A DNA stretch of 24,523 bases. Origin: a virus. The notes beneath the pieces were generated by a model. The model did not search any database. It was not told the DNA's origin and saw nothing but the letters and a program-made list of their open reading frames with translations. The stretch covers positions 1-24,523 of IMG/VR virus record IMGVR_UViG_3300025828_000186. One strand, 5' to 3'. Position numbers and translations under genes: made by a program. Below, in pieces: positions 13,308-21,689 of the stretch (positions are counted from its first letter, which is position 1; each line of letters opens with the position of its first letter).

Positions 13308-13711
13308 TAACCAATTCCTGCTGAACCTGAGTAGTTTGGACCTTGTGCTCCTGAGAGTTCGCTGTCGATGCCTGTGAGACCTGCAATAATAGAACCTGTT
13401 GTTGGGGCACCATCACCGGCAAGATAAACATAGCGAACTCTAAAATCGCCTGTGTAGCTTTCACCATTGTCAAGAACAATTTTGTAGCCATCGTCGCCAG
13501 AGACGCCGTTAGCGGAGAAGCCGACTAAGAGCGGCACGTTTGAACCAGCGTGTGTGTTTTGAATTGTCAAAAAAGAAGTAACAGCAGGAAACTTAATTTC
13601 TGTTACTGAGGTGTTTGACACAACGATGCTTGATGATAGAAATGGTTTTGCGCTCATTTGGTATTGACCAACTGAGCCTACTCCCGGTCTGTATTGATTT
13701 GGTCCAGCCAT
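13307..13711 (-). CDS. Small virion protein, Ser/Gly-rich beta protein
   Basis: This 134-aa protein (MAGPNQYRPGVGSVGQYQMS start) is rich in Ser, Gly, Val and Thr with short alternating strands (SFLTIQNTHAG, VPLLVGFSANG, FRVRYVYLAG). This is typical of tail or decoration subunits with a jelly-roll or beta-sandwich fold. AGGAG lies before the ATG; the stop overlaps the LamG-like start. There is no enzyme motif. The virion assignment comes from composition and neighbours. Confidence 0.65.
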   Translation of the reverse strand: MAGPNQYRPGVGSVGQYQMSAKPFLSSSIVVSNTSVTEIKFPAVTSFLTIQNTHAGSNVPLLVGFSANGVSGDDGYKIVLDNGESYTGDFRVRYVYLAGDGAPTTGSIIAGLTGIDSELSGAQGPNYSGSAGIG

Positions 13712-13720
13712 TTTTTACTC

Positions 13721-14005
13721 CTAAGTGTTCTTTAAAACTTCCCAAATGGCGATGCCTATTGAGCCGATGACTCCGGTTGCGCCAATCCAAAGAACCTTAC
13801 TCATGTTTGCTTTCCAGGCTTCTAGCTCTTTTAGACGAGAATAAATACCCTGGTCAGGGTTGTAAATGGCTTCTTTAATCTTGGTGATATCACCAGCCAT
13901 TTCTTCGTTCTTTTCTTTGATGGTCATTATAACTTCTTCGATTCTTTTCAACGAGCCTTTTAGTTCTGCGAACTCGACTGCGTTGCTTATTCTTTCGTCT
14001 GGCAT
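13721..14005 (-). CDS. XhlA-like small membrane protein (holin/haemolysin-type), coiled coil plus C-terminal TM
   Basis: This 94-aa protein (MPDERISNAVEFAELKGSLK start) has a long charged amphipathic helix (RIEEVIMTIKEKNEEMAGDI and SRLKELEAWKANMSK) and a C-terminal hydrophobic segment VLWIGATGVIGSIGIAIWEV, the layout of XhlA-type cell-lysis proteins. The ATG at 14003-14005 is chosen over an upstream TTG (14071) because GAGGG lies at the proper distance and it avoids overlap with the previous gene. The late-promoter-like 9-mer lies 25 nt before the start. A baseplate or tail-associated coiled-coil is the alternative. Confidence 0.65.
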   Translation of the reverse strand: MPDERISNAVEFAELKGSLKRIEEVIMTIKEKNEEMAGDITKIKEAIYNPDQGIYSRLKELEAWKANMSKVLWIGATGVIGSIGIAIWEVLKNT

Positions 14006-14030
14006 ACCTGTACCCTCATAAGGTTCAACA

Positions 14031-14039
14031 ATAAATAGT
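14031..14039 (-). promoter_or_regulatory. Late-promoter-like 9-mer ACTATTTAT (copy 2)
   Basis: Exact ACTATTTAT on the minus strand, in the 52-base gap between the large virion gene and the XhlA-like gene, 25 nt before its ATG. See copies at 1700 and 15628. Confidence 0.45.
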
Positions 14040-14057
14040 TTCCCAAAAAGTAAAGGC

Positions 14058-15596
14058 TTATTGTTGCTCAAACCAGTTCACACTCACAGTGTTGTCGGTA
14101 ACAGCATCATCAGCCCTGAAACCGATAACAAGGACTTCACCAGCGGTGGTAACAATTTCTAAGTTCGCCAAATCGATTGTGTTTGATCCACCGCCATTAA
14201 CACCAAAAGTGAATATTGGTTCATTTTGAGAAATAGCCAAACCAGTACCGCCAGCAGTTCCTAAATCAGCATAGGAAACTGTGCTTGAACCACCATTGAC
14301 CTCAATAAAGTTTACATCGCCAGTTATTTCAACACCAGTGAAAATGCCGATAGTGAATGGTTTTGGTGTTGTTGAACCAGCAGCATTAGTAGCACTAATA
14401 CTTAAAAGGTCCAACTCACCAAAACATGCTTGATTATGGAAAACACGATTTACTTTTAGAGCAATAAGACCTTTGAAAACACCAGAAGTGTTCGCAGAAT
14501 CAAAAGTTCTTACATGAGCAAACTTTGGATCTAATGTTACGAACTCGCCTTCTGTAAAAGTCGCCAATGAAGCACAACGAACTGCAACACTTGTTGTAGC
14601 AGTTGTGTTGGTAGAGGCAACAAGACCTGCAATATTGGGGTTTCTCAAAACTGGTGTAGTTCTATTGTTTGCATTTTTGATTTGATGAACTGGGGTAAAT
14701 CCGCCTTTATTGGGATCTTCAATAGAAAAGAAGGCATTACCTTGTCCCAAGTATTGGAAAGAAATTTGAAAAACATTACCTTTTTGTGGGTTTAAAGTCA
14801 TGCCGCTTGGACCTGTGCCGTCCATCTTATCGTAATTCCATGCAGATTGAAGATAAACATCTGATGAGGGTGCAACACCTTCGGAAACCTGTGTAAAGTT
14901 ACCAAGAGATACGGGACCAGCCTTAGTGGCAGAATAAGAACCGCTGTAAGGACCAGCACGGGCAGAAAGGAAAAACACATCAGAACCAACAACATCAACT
15001 TGCCATCCGTCGCCTACTTGTGTGTAATCAGCAAGGGAAAGTTGGTAAGCAGTTTGAGTTGTGTCGCTTCCACCAGTTACAGGAACATCAATAGAGTCGC
15101 CGTCAAGAGTTACAGTAACATCTTCTGTGCCTGCTGGTGTTGAAACAGTTAATTTTCTAATCTCTCTTTTGGAAGTTGCTTGGTGTAGAATAGCAAAGTT
15201 TTGGTTGAGATAACCAAAGAAGTAACCGCACTCACCATTACCAAGACCGATAATTTGAATGTTGCCGTCTACTGGTGTGTCAAAAAGAGCAGTTCCTCTA
15301 AATAAAGAACCTTGACCGGCTGAGTATTTTAGACCTCTGCGGATTTGAACACCACCAGAGCCACTTGGACTTACTGAACTTGTAACAACAGCATAACCAT
15401 CTTCTTGATAAACACCGCCGCCAGCATACCTAATTGGTGTGACTACCTTCTCGTTGATTGTGTAAACAAAATCCGCTTGACCAGATGGAGTTAGGGATTC
15501 AACTCTGACTTCGCCAAAAGAAGTTTGTTGTGCCGTCCCTGGTTCGCCAATAGTTATATTTTTTAGTGGTTTGTAAAAAAATCCCGATCTAGACAT
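14058..15596 (-). CDS. Large virion structural protein, beta-rich
   Basis: This 512-aa protein has a composition dominated by Gly, Ser, Thr, Val, Asn and Asp, with many short alternating strands and no enzymatic motif. Distinctive segments are FYKPLKNITIGEPGTAQQTS, LFDTPVDGNIQIIGLGNGEC, GYFFGYLNQNFAILHQATS, FQISFQYLGQGNAFFSIEDP and KPFTIGIFTGVEITGDVNFI. The look is that of a fibre, decoration or adhesin-like virion protein; I recall similar proteins in large marine phages and algal viruses but cannot confirm it. AGGAT precedes the ATG, and the late-like 9-mer lies 31 nt upstream. It is the first gene after the RNR hairpin, so it heads the virion block. Confidence 0.75.
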   Translation of the reverse strand: MSRSGFFYKPLKNITIGEPGTAQQTSFGEVRVESLTPSGQADFVYTINEKVVTPIRYAGGGVYQEDGYAVVTSSVSPSGSGGVQIRRGLKYSAGQGSLFRGTALFDTPVDGNIQIIGLGNGECGYFFGYLNQNFAILHQATSKREIRKLTVSTPAGTEDVTVTLDGDSIDVPVTGGSDTTQTAYQLSLADYTQVGDGWQVDVVGSDVFFLSARAGPYSGSYSATKAGPVSLGNFTQVSEGVAPSSDVYLQSAWNYDKMDGTGPSGMTLNPQKGNVFQISFQYLGQGNAFFSIEDPNKGGFTPVHQIKNANNRTTPVLRNPNIAGLVASTNTTATTSVAVRCASLATFTEGEFVTLDPKFAHVRTFDSANTSGVFKGLIALKVNRVFHNQACFGELDLLSISATNAAGSTTPKPFTIGIFTGVEITGDVNFIEVNGGSSTVSYADLGTAGGTGLAISQNEPIFTFGVNGGGSNTIDLANLEIVTTAGEVLVIGFRADDAVTDNTVSVNWFEQQ

Positions 15597-15627
15597 TTTG
15601 TTGTTATCCTCAAAAAGTAGCCTTCTT

Positions 15628-15636
15628 ATAAATAGT
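15628..15636 (-). promoter_or_regulatory. Late-promoter-like 9-mer ACTATTTAT (copy 3)
   Basis: Exact ACTATTTAT on the minus strand, 31 nt before the large virion gene ATG (15596) and just downstream of the RNR hairpin. On the plus strand the same bases read TATAAATAGT (15627-15636), which contains the T4 late consensus TATAAATA; orientation is discussed in the findings. Confidence 0.5.
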
Positions 15637-15639
15637 AAA

Positions 15640-15662
15640 GGCAGGAAGATAAACTCCCTGCC
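15640..15662 (-). terminator. Weak hairpin after the RNR gene
   Basis: GGCAGG (15640-15645) pairs with CCTGCC (15657-15662) across an 11-base loop. On the minus strand it follows the RNR stop and is followed by a broken T-rich run (TTTACTATTTAT), so it may be a weak terminator between the replication block and the virion block. Confidence 0.4.
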
Positions 15663-15690
15663 CTACATACCGAGGATAATAGCTATAAAA

Positions 15691-17550
15691 CTATACTACT
15701 TCACAAGCACCGCCAGCACAAGCGGCTTGGTCTGTGAGGTTTGTATTGTCATCAGCCTCATAAACATTTGTGAGGTCAATGTCGGTTAGAGACTTGAGCA
15801 TAGCCTCGTAAGTCTCTTTTGAACAGTCCTCAAAAGGTGCTTGGTCATAGTTGCCACCATCGTAGGGAAGAACTGAAAGACCGTTGTATACATCACGGTT
15901 CTCCCACATCCATTCACCAACATCAGCCCACTCTGACTCACGGATGCTTACCGTGGCTGAGACATTGTGGGTATTTTGTCCCTTGCGGTGTCCCTTCCTG
16001 ACCCACTCCTTTGAAACCTGCGCCACTCGCTTGAGCATGGACATGGCAGACTCTGTTCGATAGATTGCTCCTTCTGGTGCTTTCTGTGGAACAGAAATAA
16101 CAGCAGTGTCGTGCGGACGGAAGAACTCGTCTTCTATTAGTTCCTCATGGGCGAGTGAAAGATAGTTGTAAATGGCTTCATTCTTTCCTACACGAATACG
16201 ACGAATGTAATAGTCATTGTGCCAAGCGTGAATACCGCTGGAAGTTCCAAGAGTGAGAGAGGTTGTGCCTGCTGGCTTTACGCAAGTGGTTCTTGCTGCG
16301 GGTCTTACACCGATAAGTTCAGCAACTCTTTCATTTTCTTTTTTTACTTCCTCGGCTGCTTTTGACATGTCGAGGTTGAGAACAGCACCAGAAGCGATGC
16401 CGGTCATTGATACACCGATAAGAGCGTCCTTCTCTGTGTTTCTGCGCCATACGTCGCGGAGATAGTGGAAGTCTGTGTAGCCTGCTTGGAGTGTGCCGAT
16501 AAAAGCAGCAGCCTTGACACGGGCTTCGTATTCTTCTTGACCATCAAGGTCAGAGGCATTTACTTCTGTTAGGTTGCAGAACTGGTAAGGTCGTAGTGCA
16601 ATTTCGCAGCAAGGGTTTGTGCCCCAATCTTTGTCGTTAGAAAGATAAATACCGGGCTCACCTGAACCTGACTTTTTAATTCTGTCCCAAAGTTTTAGGA
16701 AGTATTCTTTATCAACCTTGTGGCGAAGAATAACTGCTGAGTTATTTGCTCTGCCGCGCTGTGGGTTTGCTTCCCACCAACTTCCCGACTTGGAAGCAAT
16801 CATTTCATCGTCGTCTGCTGAGAAGAGTGAAATAAGTGCTGCTCTGCGAATACCACCGGCTAGAACTGCGTCAGCGATGTGGCATATCATGTCATGGACT
16901 TCAATAGGTTGAAGTTTTTCTCCGTCTTGCTTCTCGCTGAGAATGCCTTCTACTTTTACAAGACACTCGCGAAGAGGCTGTGGTCCAGGGGCTTTGCCGC
17001 CAGAAGTGACGAGTCGTGCGCCCTTTGGACGAATGTCAGAGAAGTCGAAGCGAAGCTTTGATGTGCCCTTGAAGTAAGAATAGACAAGAGCCTTTACTGC
17101 GTCAGCCCAGCCTTCAATGTTGTCGCTTACTAGGAAACGACGTGTGCGCTTTGGGTTTGGCTTGCGAATCTCTGGTAGTCTTTCGACGTGGTGGGCTTGT
17201 ACAGAGAAGCCTACGCCTGTGCCACCTAGAAGTAGGAACATGCACTCGCCAAATGAGTCAGCGTGGTCAATAGGCATGTAAGCGCAGTTGTAAATGCGGT
17301 TTGGGGCAACCTCAATAGACTTGCCGCCGAACTGCATAGAGCGCATGGATGGTAAAACTTTTTTTGTGAAAACAAAGTCCTTGTAAACTTTTTCTATTTC
17401 CTCAGCAAGTTCGGGATATTTTTTCATATGCATTTGCATATTTCTGTCGCAGAGTTCTTCCCAAGTCTCTCTGCGCTCTTTTTCTGGTAAATACTTTGCG
17501 TATTTCATGTGGACGGTAATGTCCGAAAGTATTTGTGTAGCTAGTTCCAT
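15691..17550 (-). CDS. Class II (adenosylcobalamin-dependent) ribonucleotide reductase
   Basis: This 619-aa monomeric-type class II reductase turns ribonucleoside triphosphates into deoxy forms through a B12-generated thiyl radical. Visible marks are LPSMRSMQFGG, YNCAYMP with the first redox Cys (C89), GGTGVGFSVQAHH, TNPCCEIALRPYQFCNLTEVN-type active site (C314 and E316, with second redox Cys C325) and a C-terminal C611-x4-C616 tail that reloads the active site. Lactobacillus-type RTPR is longer (about 739 aa), so some peripheral region is missing. The first ATG immediately follows the DnaB TAA; GGAGG lies upstream. Thioredoxin and glutaredoxin in this window are likely reductants. No B12 riboswitch was seen. 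Confidence 0.95.
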   Translation of the reverse strand: MELATQILSDITVHMKYAKYLPEKERRETWEELCDRNMQMHMKKYPELAEEIEKVYKDFVFTKKVLPSMRSMQFGGKSIEVAPNRIYNCAYMPIDHADSFGECMFLLLGGTGVGFSVQAHHVERLPEIRKPNPKRTRRFLVSDNIEGWADAVKALVYSYFKGTSKLRFDFSDIRPKGARLVTSGGKAPGPQPLRECLVKVEGILSEKQDGEKLQPIEVHDMICHIADAVLAGGIRRAALISLFSADDDEMIASKSGSWWEANPQRGRANNSAVILRHKVDKEYFLKLWDRIKKSGSGEPGIYLSNDKDWGTNPCCEIALRPYQFCNLTEVNASDLDGQEEYEARVKAAAFIGTLQAGYTDFHYLRDVWRRNTEKDALIGVSMTGIASGAVLNLDMSKAAEEVKKENERVAELIGVRPAARTTCVKPAGTTSLTLGTSSGIHAWHNDYYIRRIRVGKNEAIYNYLSLAHEELIEDEFFRPHDTAVISVPQKAPEGAIYRTESAMSMLKRVAQVSKEWVRKGHRKGQNTHNVSATVSIRESEWADVGEWMWENRDVYNGLSVLPYDGGNYDQAPFEDCSKETYEAMLKSLTDIDLTNVYEADDNTNLTDQAACAGGACEVV

Positions 17551-18927
17551 TTAACTTTGTCCTCCGTTTCTGAACTTCTTGTACTTTTCTTGTAATGACT
17601 CTTGTTGTTTCTTCGCAGCGTTGTCATTAATTTCTTCTGCGGTTTCACCTGTCGAGGGTAGAACATCAATCTTAATATTGCTCGTATCCATGAAAATAGG
17701 GTAAACGATACCATCAGGTCCGTTCCTGTTTTTTGCCACAAAGATACGTCCTGTGTTGTTATTCTTGTCTGTAATGGTTCTGGATAGAGTAAAGATGAGG
17801 TCCGCTACGAAACACTTATTGAATGCTTCGCTAATTGATTCCATTGTAACCACTTCTGCGTTTAGTCCGCTGCGGTTAGTTTGGCTTGCTGTCCATACGG
17901 GACACTCAAACTCCTGCGCCATTCCCCGAAGGTCTTCATAAATAGTCTCTAATTCGATGCGTTTCTCCTTGTAAGAAGAAATAGGTTGCAAAAGATCACC
18001 ATAATCGACGCAAATTAGGTCAGGTTCAAAACCAGAGCGTCTTAATTTTTCTAGGTGTTGTTTAAGTTTATTTACACTAGCAGACTTTGTTGGGTATTCT
18101 TTTACAATAAGTTTTCCTTCAAGTTCTTTTACTTGGTCATAAATTAAATCTTTGAAAGAATGTAAGTCTTGAAGTTTTACTCCTGTGATGCAAGAGTCGA
18201 AACGGTTTGCTACAACTGTGTCAAGAAGTTCTAATGTGTAATAAACAACATTTTTTCCTTCCTTGACCGCTTGTGCGCCAAGATGGACGAGTGCCATAGA
18301 CTTTCCTGCACCCGTTGGAGCAATAACAACTCCCAACTCTCCACGACCTAAACCACCCTTTGTAATGTCATCGACAATCTTCCATCCTGTGGTCATAGGG
18401 TTGCGTGAGCGTTTTAAGAAGCGTTCCTCAAAGTCCGCAAGATAGTCATAACCGTGGTCATTGTCCAGACCAAGCTTCATGGCTTGGTTGATAACTTCTG
18501 ATATTTGGTCGAACGAAGAAGTTTTTAGAAGACCAACGGACTTCATAATAGCTTCTTTTAGTTTTTGTTTCTTGCAAAAGTCAAGAGCAGTGACTTTTAC
18601 ATACTCTTCGTCTTCAACTTGGCTTGTTGTAACAATACGAGCAAAGTAGTCTTTTACTTGTTTTTGCAACACCTCTGACTGTTCTTCCATTTCTGTTTTA
18701 ATAATGGAAGCCATTATTTCAGTGGAAGGGTGCTTCTCAAACTTTTGTCGATAGTCGGCTAAACGCTCGTAGAATAGCCGAAGGTATTTTACTTCCAAGA
18801 AGTAAGGGTCAAACACGTCTGACATTTGATCGAAGAACGACCTGTCATAAAACATACTTTGGACCAACTTCTCTTGGAAACTTTTACCGAACTTAGAAAA
18901 TGTTTCGGTTTCGTAGTCGAGTTTCAT
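17551..18927 (-). CDS. DnaB-type replicative helicase
   Basis: This 458-aa protein is a RecA-fold hexameric helicase with an N-terminal helical domain (about 1-160), then GGLGRGELGVVIAPTGAGKS with Walker A at 203-210, a Walker B-like strand (DLICVDYGDLLQP) near 305, a conserved WTASQTNRSGL sensor-like stretch and an arginine-finger/RNG-like C-terminal region (IFVAKNRNGPDG). The fork role is to unwind DNA ahead of the polymerase with SSB and primase; no primase gene is in the window. GGAG precedes the ATG; it ends directly before RNR (TAAATG). T4 gp41 or bacterial DnaB are the natural relatives. Confidence 0.92.
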   Translation of the reverse strand: MKLDYETETFSKFGKSFQEKLVQSMFYDRSFFDQMSDVFDPYFLEVKYLRLFYERLADYRQKFEKHPSTEIMASIIKTEMEEQSEVLQKQVKDYFARIVTTSQVEDEEYVKVTALDFCKKQKLKEAIMKSVGLLKTSSFDQISEVINQAMKLGLDNDHGYDYLADFEERFLKRSRNPMTTGWKIVDDITKGGLGRGELGVVIAPTGAGKSMALVHLGAQAVKEGKNVVYYTLELLDTVVANRFDSCITGVKLQDLHSFKDLIYDQVKELEGKLIVKEYPTKSASVNKLKQHLEKLRRSGFEPDLICVDYGDLLQPISSYKEKRIELETIYEDLRGMAQEFECPVWTASQTNRSGLNAEVVTMESISEAFNKCFVADLIFTLSRTITDKNNNTGRIFVAKNRNGPDGIVYPIFMDTSNIKIDVLPSTGETAEEINDNAAKKQQESLQEKYKKFRNGGQS

Positions 18928-18938
18928 TTAGTTCTCCG

Positions 18939-19892
18939 TTAGTCCTTGTTCAAGGAAATGTTTCGCATGGTGCCCCAGAGTTGGGTAAAGTTGTAGTTTC
19001 CAAACCCGTCTTGGGTCATCATCTTGTCTATCTCCATTAGGTTAAAGTCTTGACAGCACTCGCGGAGTGTCCAATCAATTTTTGCTTTTGTTCTGCTGGA
19101 AATAGCTGGTGAGTATAGTTGCATCAACTTGTAGTTTTCTGAAACTAACTCTTTGTATTCTACGATGTTCTCAAAGATTTTTGCTTTGTTCTCGGGCTTA
19201 TCGCAGACTTGGATGAGTTCGTTTAGGAACACATCACGGTCCTCCATTAGAAGCGGGAAACGCTTTGCTACTGTTTTGAGCCCAGCCCGTGGCACACCGT
19301 CAAGGTTGTCTGACTTGTCGCCTACAATAGCGCGAGCCAAAGCGAAGTTTCTTGGGTGAATAGAAAACTCGTCCAAGATGGCTTGCTTGGTGACTGCTTT
19401 GTCTTGAATAGGTCGATAAACAATAGTTTTGTCATCACAGAGTTGGAAAAAGTCTTTGTCGGAGGAAACAATAACCTTTTCCACGTCTGGGAAGCGAGAC
19501 ACGATGTAGCCCACAAGGTCGTCTGCTTCTACGTTCTCTGAGATAAGTTGTGCCACGGGCATTTCGTTTAGATACTCAACGAGCCTGCCCATTTGCCAGA
19601 TACGGTTTCTGAACTGTTGGTTGTCTGACATGTGGGTGTTGGGACGGTTAAAGCGGATAGGCTTACGACCCTCTTTATAGTTTTTATTTTGTGTTCGGCG
19701 TTTTAGCGAACCACCTTCACCGTCCCACACCACTACAACAAAGTCTGGCTTAATAATGCGGCACTGCTTTTGTAGGGACTTTAAGAAACCCTTGCAGCCA
19801 CCGATTGGTTCGCCATTTGATGATAGCGAAGGGTCTACAACATAGTTGCGTAAAAAAGAGTTGTTTCCATCTACTATCATCATTCTGTTCAT
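18939..19892 (-). CDS. 5'-3' exonuclease / flap endonuclease (FEN, T4 RNase H-like)
   Basis: This 317-aa protein removes RNA primers and flaps. Metal-binding carboxylates follow the FEN order: MMIVDGNNSFLRN (D8), VVVWDGEG (D57), NVEADDLVGYI (E122, D124, D125), IVSSDKDFFQ (D145, D147) and VGDKSDNLDGVPRAGLKTVAKRF-type helix-hairpin-helix (D192, D195). The ATG at 19890-19892 with GGAG at proper spacing is preferred over an in-frame TTG 12 bases upstream. It sits between a small protein and DnaB. Its job fits replication with a family A polymerase, where the FEN domain is a separate gene. Confidence 0.92.
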   Translation of the reverse strand: MNRMMIVDGNNSFLRNYVVDPSLSSNGEPIGGCKGFLKSLQKQCRIIKPDFVVVVWDGEGGSLKRRTQNKNYKEGRKPIRFNRPNTHMSDNQQFRNRIWQMGRLVEYLNEMPVAQLISENVEADDLVGYIVSRFPDVEKVIVSSDKDFFQLCDDKTIVYRPIQDKAVTKQAILDEFSIHPRNFALARAIVGDKSDNLDGVPRAGLKTVAKRFPLLMEDRDVFLNELIQVCDKPENKAKIFENIVEYKELVSENYKLMQLYSPAISSRTKAKIDWTLRECCQDFNLMEIDKMMTQDGFGNYNFTQLWGTMRNISLNKD

Positions 19893-19893
19893 T

Positions 19894-20106
19894 TTAGTCT
19901 CCAATAAAATCGTCCAGGCTTTTGAGGAACCACGCTTGGAAAGCTTCTTCGTCCCAGGTGTGTAGTCCGTGCATATACATAAACCAATCTTTAAACTGCT
20001 CTGTTAAATCTACATTTACATCTACGGAGCCATCAGCGTTCTCACGCAAAGTCTTTACTGTTATGCCTAAATTCCTCGCTAGACCCCCTGACATTCCTAA
20101 CTTCAT
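19894..20106 (-). CDS. Small hypothetical protein, 70 aa
   Basis: Product starting MKLGMSGGLARNLGITVKTL with a middle strand-turn (GSVDVNVDLTEQFKDWFMYM) and a Trp/Asp-rich tail (HTWDEEAFQAWFLKSLDDF). The ATG at 20104-20106 with GGGGA about 9 nt upstream is chosen over a TTG at 20151. It still overlaps the dCMP deaminase 3' end by 65 bases, an unusual overlap. No family recognised; it may be a deaminase or replication accessory by position only. Confidence 0.55.
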   Translation of the reverse strand: MKLGMSGGLARNLGITVKTLRENADGSVDVNVDLTEQFKDWFMYMHGLHTWDEEAFQAWFLKSLDDFIGD

Positions 20107-20500
20107 AAGTGTCTTCCCCTGTGGTGTAAAAGACTTTGCGAACTCCCACAAAGTCTAACACTTGATGACACATACAGCAAGGCTTGGACATACGAAACTT
20201 GTCGTAGTTGTTGATACGAACTACAAACAAAGAAGCGCCCCTTGTTGATTTCTCGGGCACTCCAAGAACAGCGGATATTTCTGCGTGTTGGGTTGCATGA
20301 CCAAAGTTGTGAAAGTCGCGGAAGCGTTGTCCAAAAGCACAGTAGCAACCTTTGTTGAAGCCAACTGATACAACTGAACCTCCCTTGACTAAAACAGCAC
20401 CGTGACGTAGTTTGCCATAGGTGCTTTCTTTTGCCATGCGTCGTGCCAACTCAAAATACCGCTGCACACGCTTGCTAGATTTTTTTATTTTTTGTGGCAT
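20042..20500 (-). CDS. dCMP/cytidine deaminase-family protein (zinc)
   Basis: This 152-aa protein shows HAE (H72, E74 in QHAEISAVLG) and PCCMC (C108, C111), the zinc site and catalytic Glu of deoxycytidylate/cytidine deaminases, plus SVGFNKG upstream that matches the substrate-binding Gly-Phe-Asn. In a T4-like context it would deaminate dCMP to dUMP, the ThyX substrate. The true start is the ATG at 20498-20500 with GGAG at 7 nt spacing; the preceding TTG would be poor. A strong sigma-70 promoter (20530-20558) lies just upstream, so it heads its own transcript. Additional Cys residues (GCYC at 51-54) may add a second metal. Substrate choice is inferred. Confidence 0.88.
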   Translation of the reverse strand: MPQKIKKSSKRVQRYFELARRMAKESTYGKLRHGAVLVKGGSVVSVGFNKGCYCAFGQRFRDFHNFGHATQHAEISAVLGVPEKSTRGASLFVVRINNYDKFRMSKPCCMCHQVLDFVGVRKVFYTTGEDTYEVRNVRGSSEEFRHNSKDFA

Positions 20501-20529
20501 CAAATGCTCCGCATAAGGATGGAGTATCT

Positions 20530-20558
20530 GTTATACACCATCCTCGTGCGAATGTCAA
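20530..20558 (-). promoter_or_regulatory. Strong sigma-70 promoter before dCMP deaminase
   Basis: On the minus strand TTGACA (20553-20558), exactly 17 bp, TATAAC (20530-20535). It sits in the 61-base gap after the RecA gene, with ribosome site and ATG right behind. High quality. Confidence 0.8.
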
Positions 20559-20561
20559 GCA

Positions 20562-21689
20562 TTATTCTTCTTCACTGTCAACGTCATAGAAATGAGAAGC
20601 ATCACCAGTTTGCTCGTCAAACTTTTGGATAACTTCTCTATCCATAAGTCGTAGAATCTGGTTATAAAACTTTTCTTCTTCCAAACATTCCAACCACTTT
20701 GTGCCTTGGAACTTTTGTTCACCACCTTCATCATAGATAAGTGTGTACCAAGCTCCACCAGACTTGATTTGGTCTGAACTCTTTACAGCTTGTAGCCAGC
20801 TTTCTCGGTCGAGAATACGAGGGTTCTTGTCACCCCAGACAATCTGGAAGGTGCAGTTTCTACCCTCTGTACCAAAGCGAGACTTCTCCAACTTTACTTT
20901 TACTTCTGAACCGATACGGAAACCTGCATCGTTCTCAATAAAAGCGTTCTTTGCTTTTCGCTTTGTCAACCAGATACGAAGAGAATAAGAATACGCCAGA
21001 GCCTTGCCACCCGGTGTGAAGTATGGTGTGGTCATAGCCTCTGCCACATTCATGGTAATGTTGGTCTTTAACTGGTTAAGAACCAACAGCACAGAGTTAC
21101 TGTTCGCAATAGGAACAGTCAGTTTTGACAAACCCTTTGATAAAATGCGTGGCTTTACTGCCATCGAGGACTGAGGGTTGAAGTCTCCTTCAATATCAGA
21201 GTTCGATGGTGTAAATGCTAACGAGTCCCAAACAAAAAGATACTTATCGTCTGTCTCGGTTAAAAGCTGTTCGATAGTTTCCAGAACCATCTCAACAGAT
21301 GCTGCCTGAGCATAGATAAGGTTGTCAATATCACAGCCAGCATTTTCTAAGAAACTTGGGTCAATAGCTGACTCGGAGTCAAAATAAACCACAGAGAAGC
21401 CTTGCTTTTGTGCGTTTGCTGCAACCTGTGCAGCCATGTAAGACTTACCGGATGACTCCATACCGGCAATCTCTGTGATGCGACCAACCGGAATACCGGC
21501 TAGTTTTCCCCGGCAGATAATAGAGTCAAGCCAGCGTGAGCCAGTTGGAATCCATTCTGTGACTTCTGTCGGGTTATCATTTTTTAAATTATAGGCAACT
21601 TCCATGCCAGCCCTTTTATTGATAAGGGCTAACTTATCTTTCATAGATAACTTGCCTGCTTTTGAACTTTCTTTTTTTTGCCTTGGCAT
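20562..21689 (-). CDS. RecA/UvsX-type recombinase
   Basis: This 375-aa protein forms filaments on ssDNA for strand exchange. Walker A is GMESSGKS (76-83), Walker B ends at D155 (YLFVWDSLAF), with VLNQLKTNI and an EKSRFGTEGRNC motif in the ATPase core, and an acidic tail ending DVDSEEE. The N-terminus is basic. GGAGG precedes ATG (21687-21689). A GC-rich hairpin lies in the 48-base gap before it, and a promoter follows its stop. UvsX with gp32-type SSB fits T4-style recombination-dependent replication. Confidence 0.95.
   Translation of the reverse strand: MPRQKKESSKAGKLSMKDKLALINKRAGMEVAYNLKNDNPTEVTEWIPTGSRWLDSIICRGKLAGIPVGRITEIAGMESSGKSYMAAQVAANAQKQGFSVVYFDSESAIDPSFLENAGCDIDNLIYAQAASVEMVLETIEQLLTETDDKYLFVWDSLAFTPSNSDIEGDFNPQSSMAVKPRILSKGLSKLTVPIANSNSVLLVLNQLKTNITMNVAEAMTTPYFTPGGKALAYSYSLRIWLTKRKAKNAFIENDAGFRIGSEVKVKLEKSRFGTEGRNCTFQIVWGDKNPRILDRESWLQAVKSSDQIKSGGAWYTLIYDEGGEQKFQGTKWLECLEEEKFYNQILRLMDREVIQKFDEQTGDASHFYDVDSEEE

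Noticed and set aside
15627-15634. T4-type late promoter TATAAATA on the plus strand
   Set aside because: It would transcribe antisense to the RNR gene with no plus-strand gene to serve; the minus-strand reading fits gene positions better, though it is not excluded.
17938-17946. Fourth copy of the late-like 9-mer
   Set aside because: It encodes part of the helicase (TIYEDL) and no start codon lies 25-35 nt downstream, so it is probably chance.
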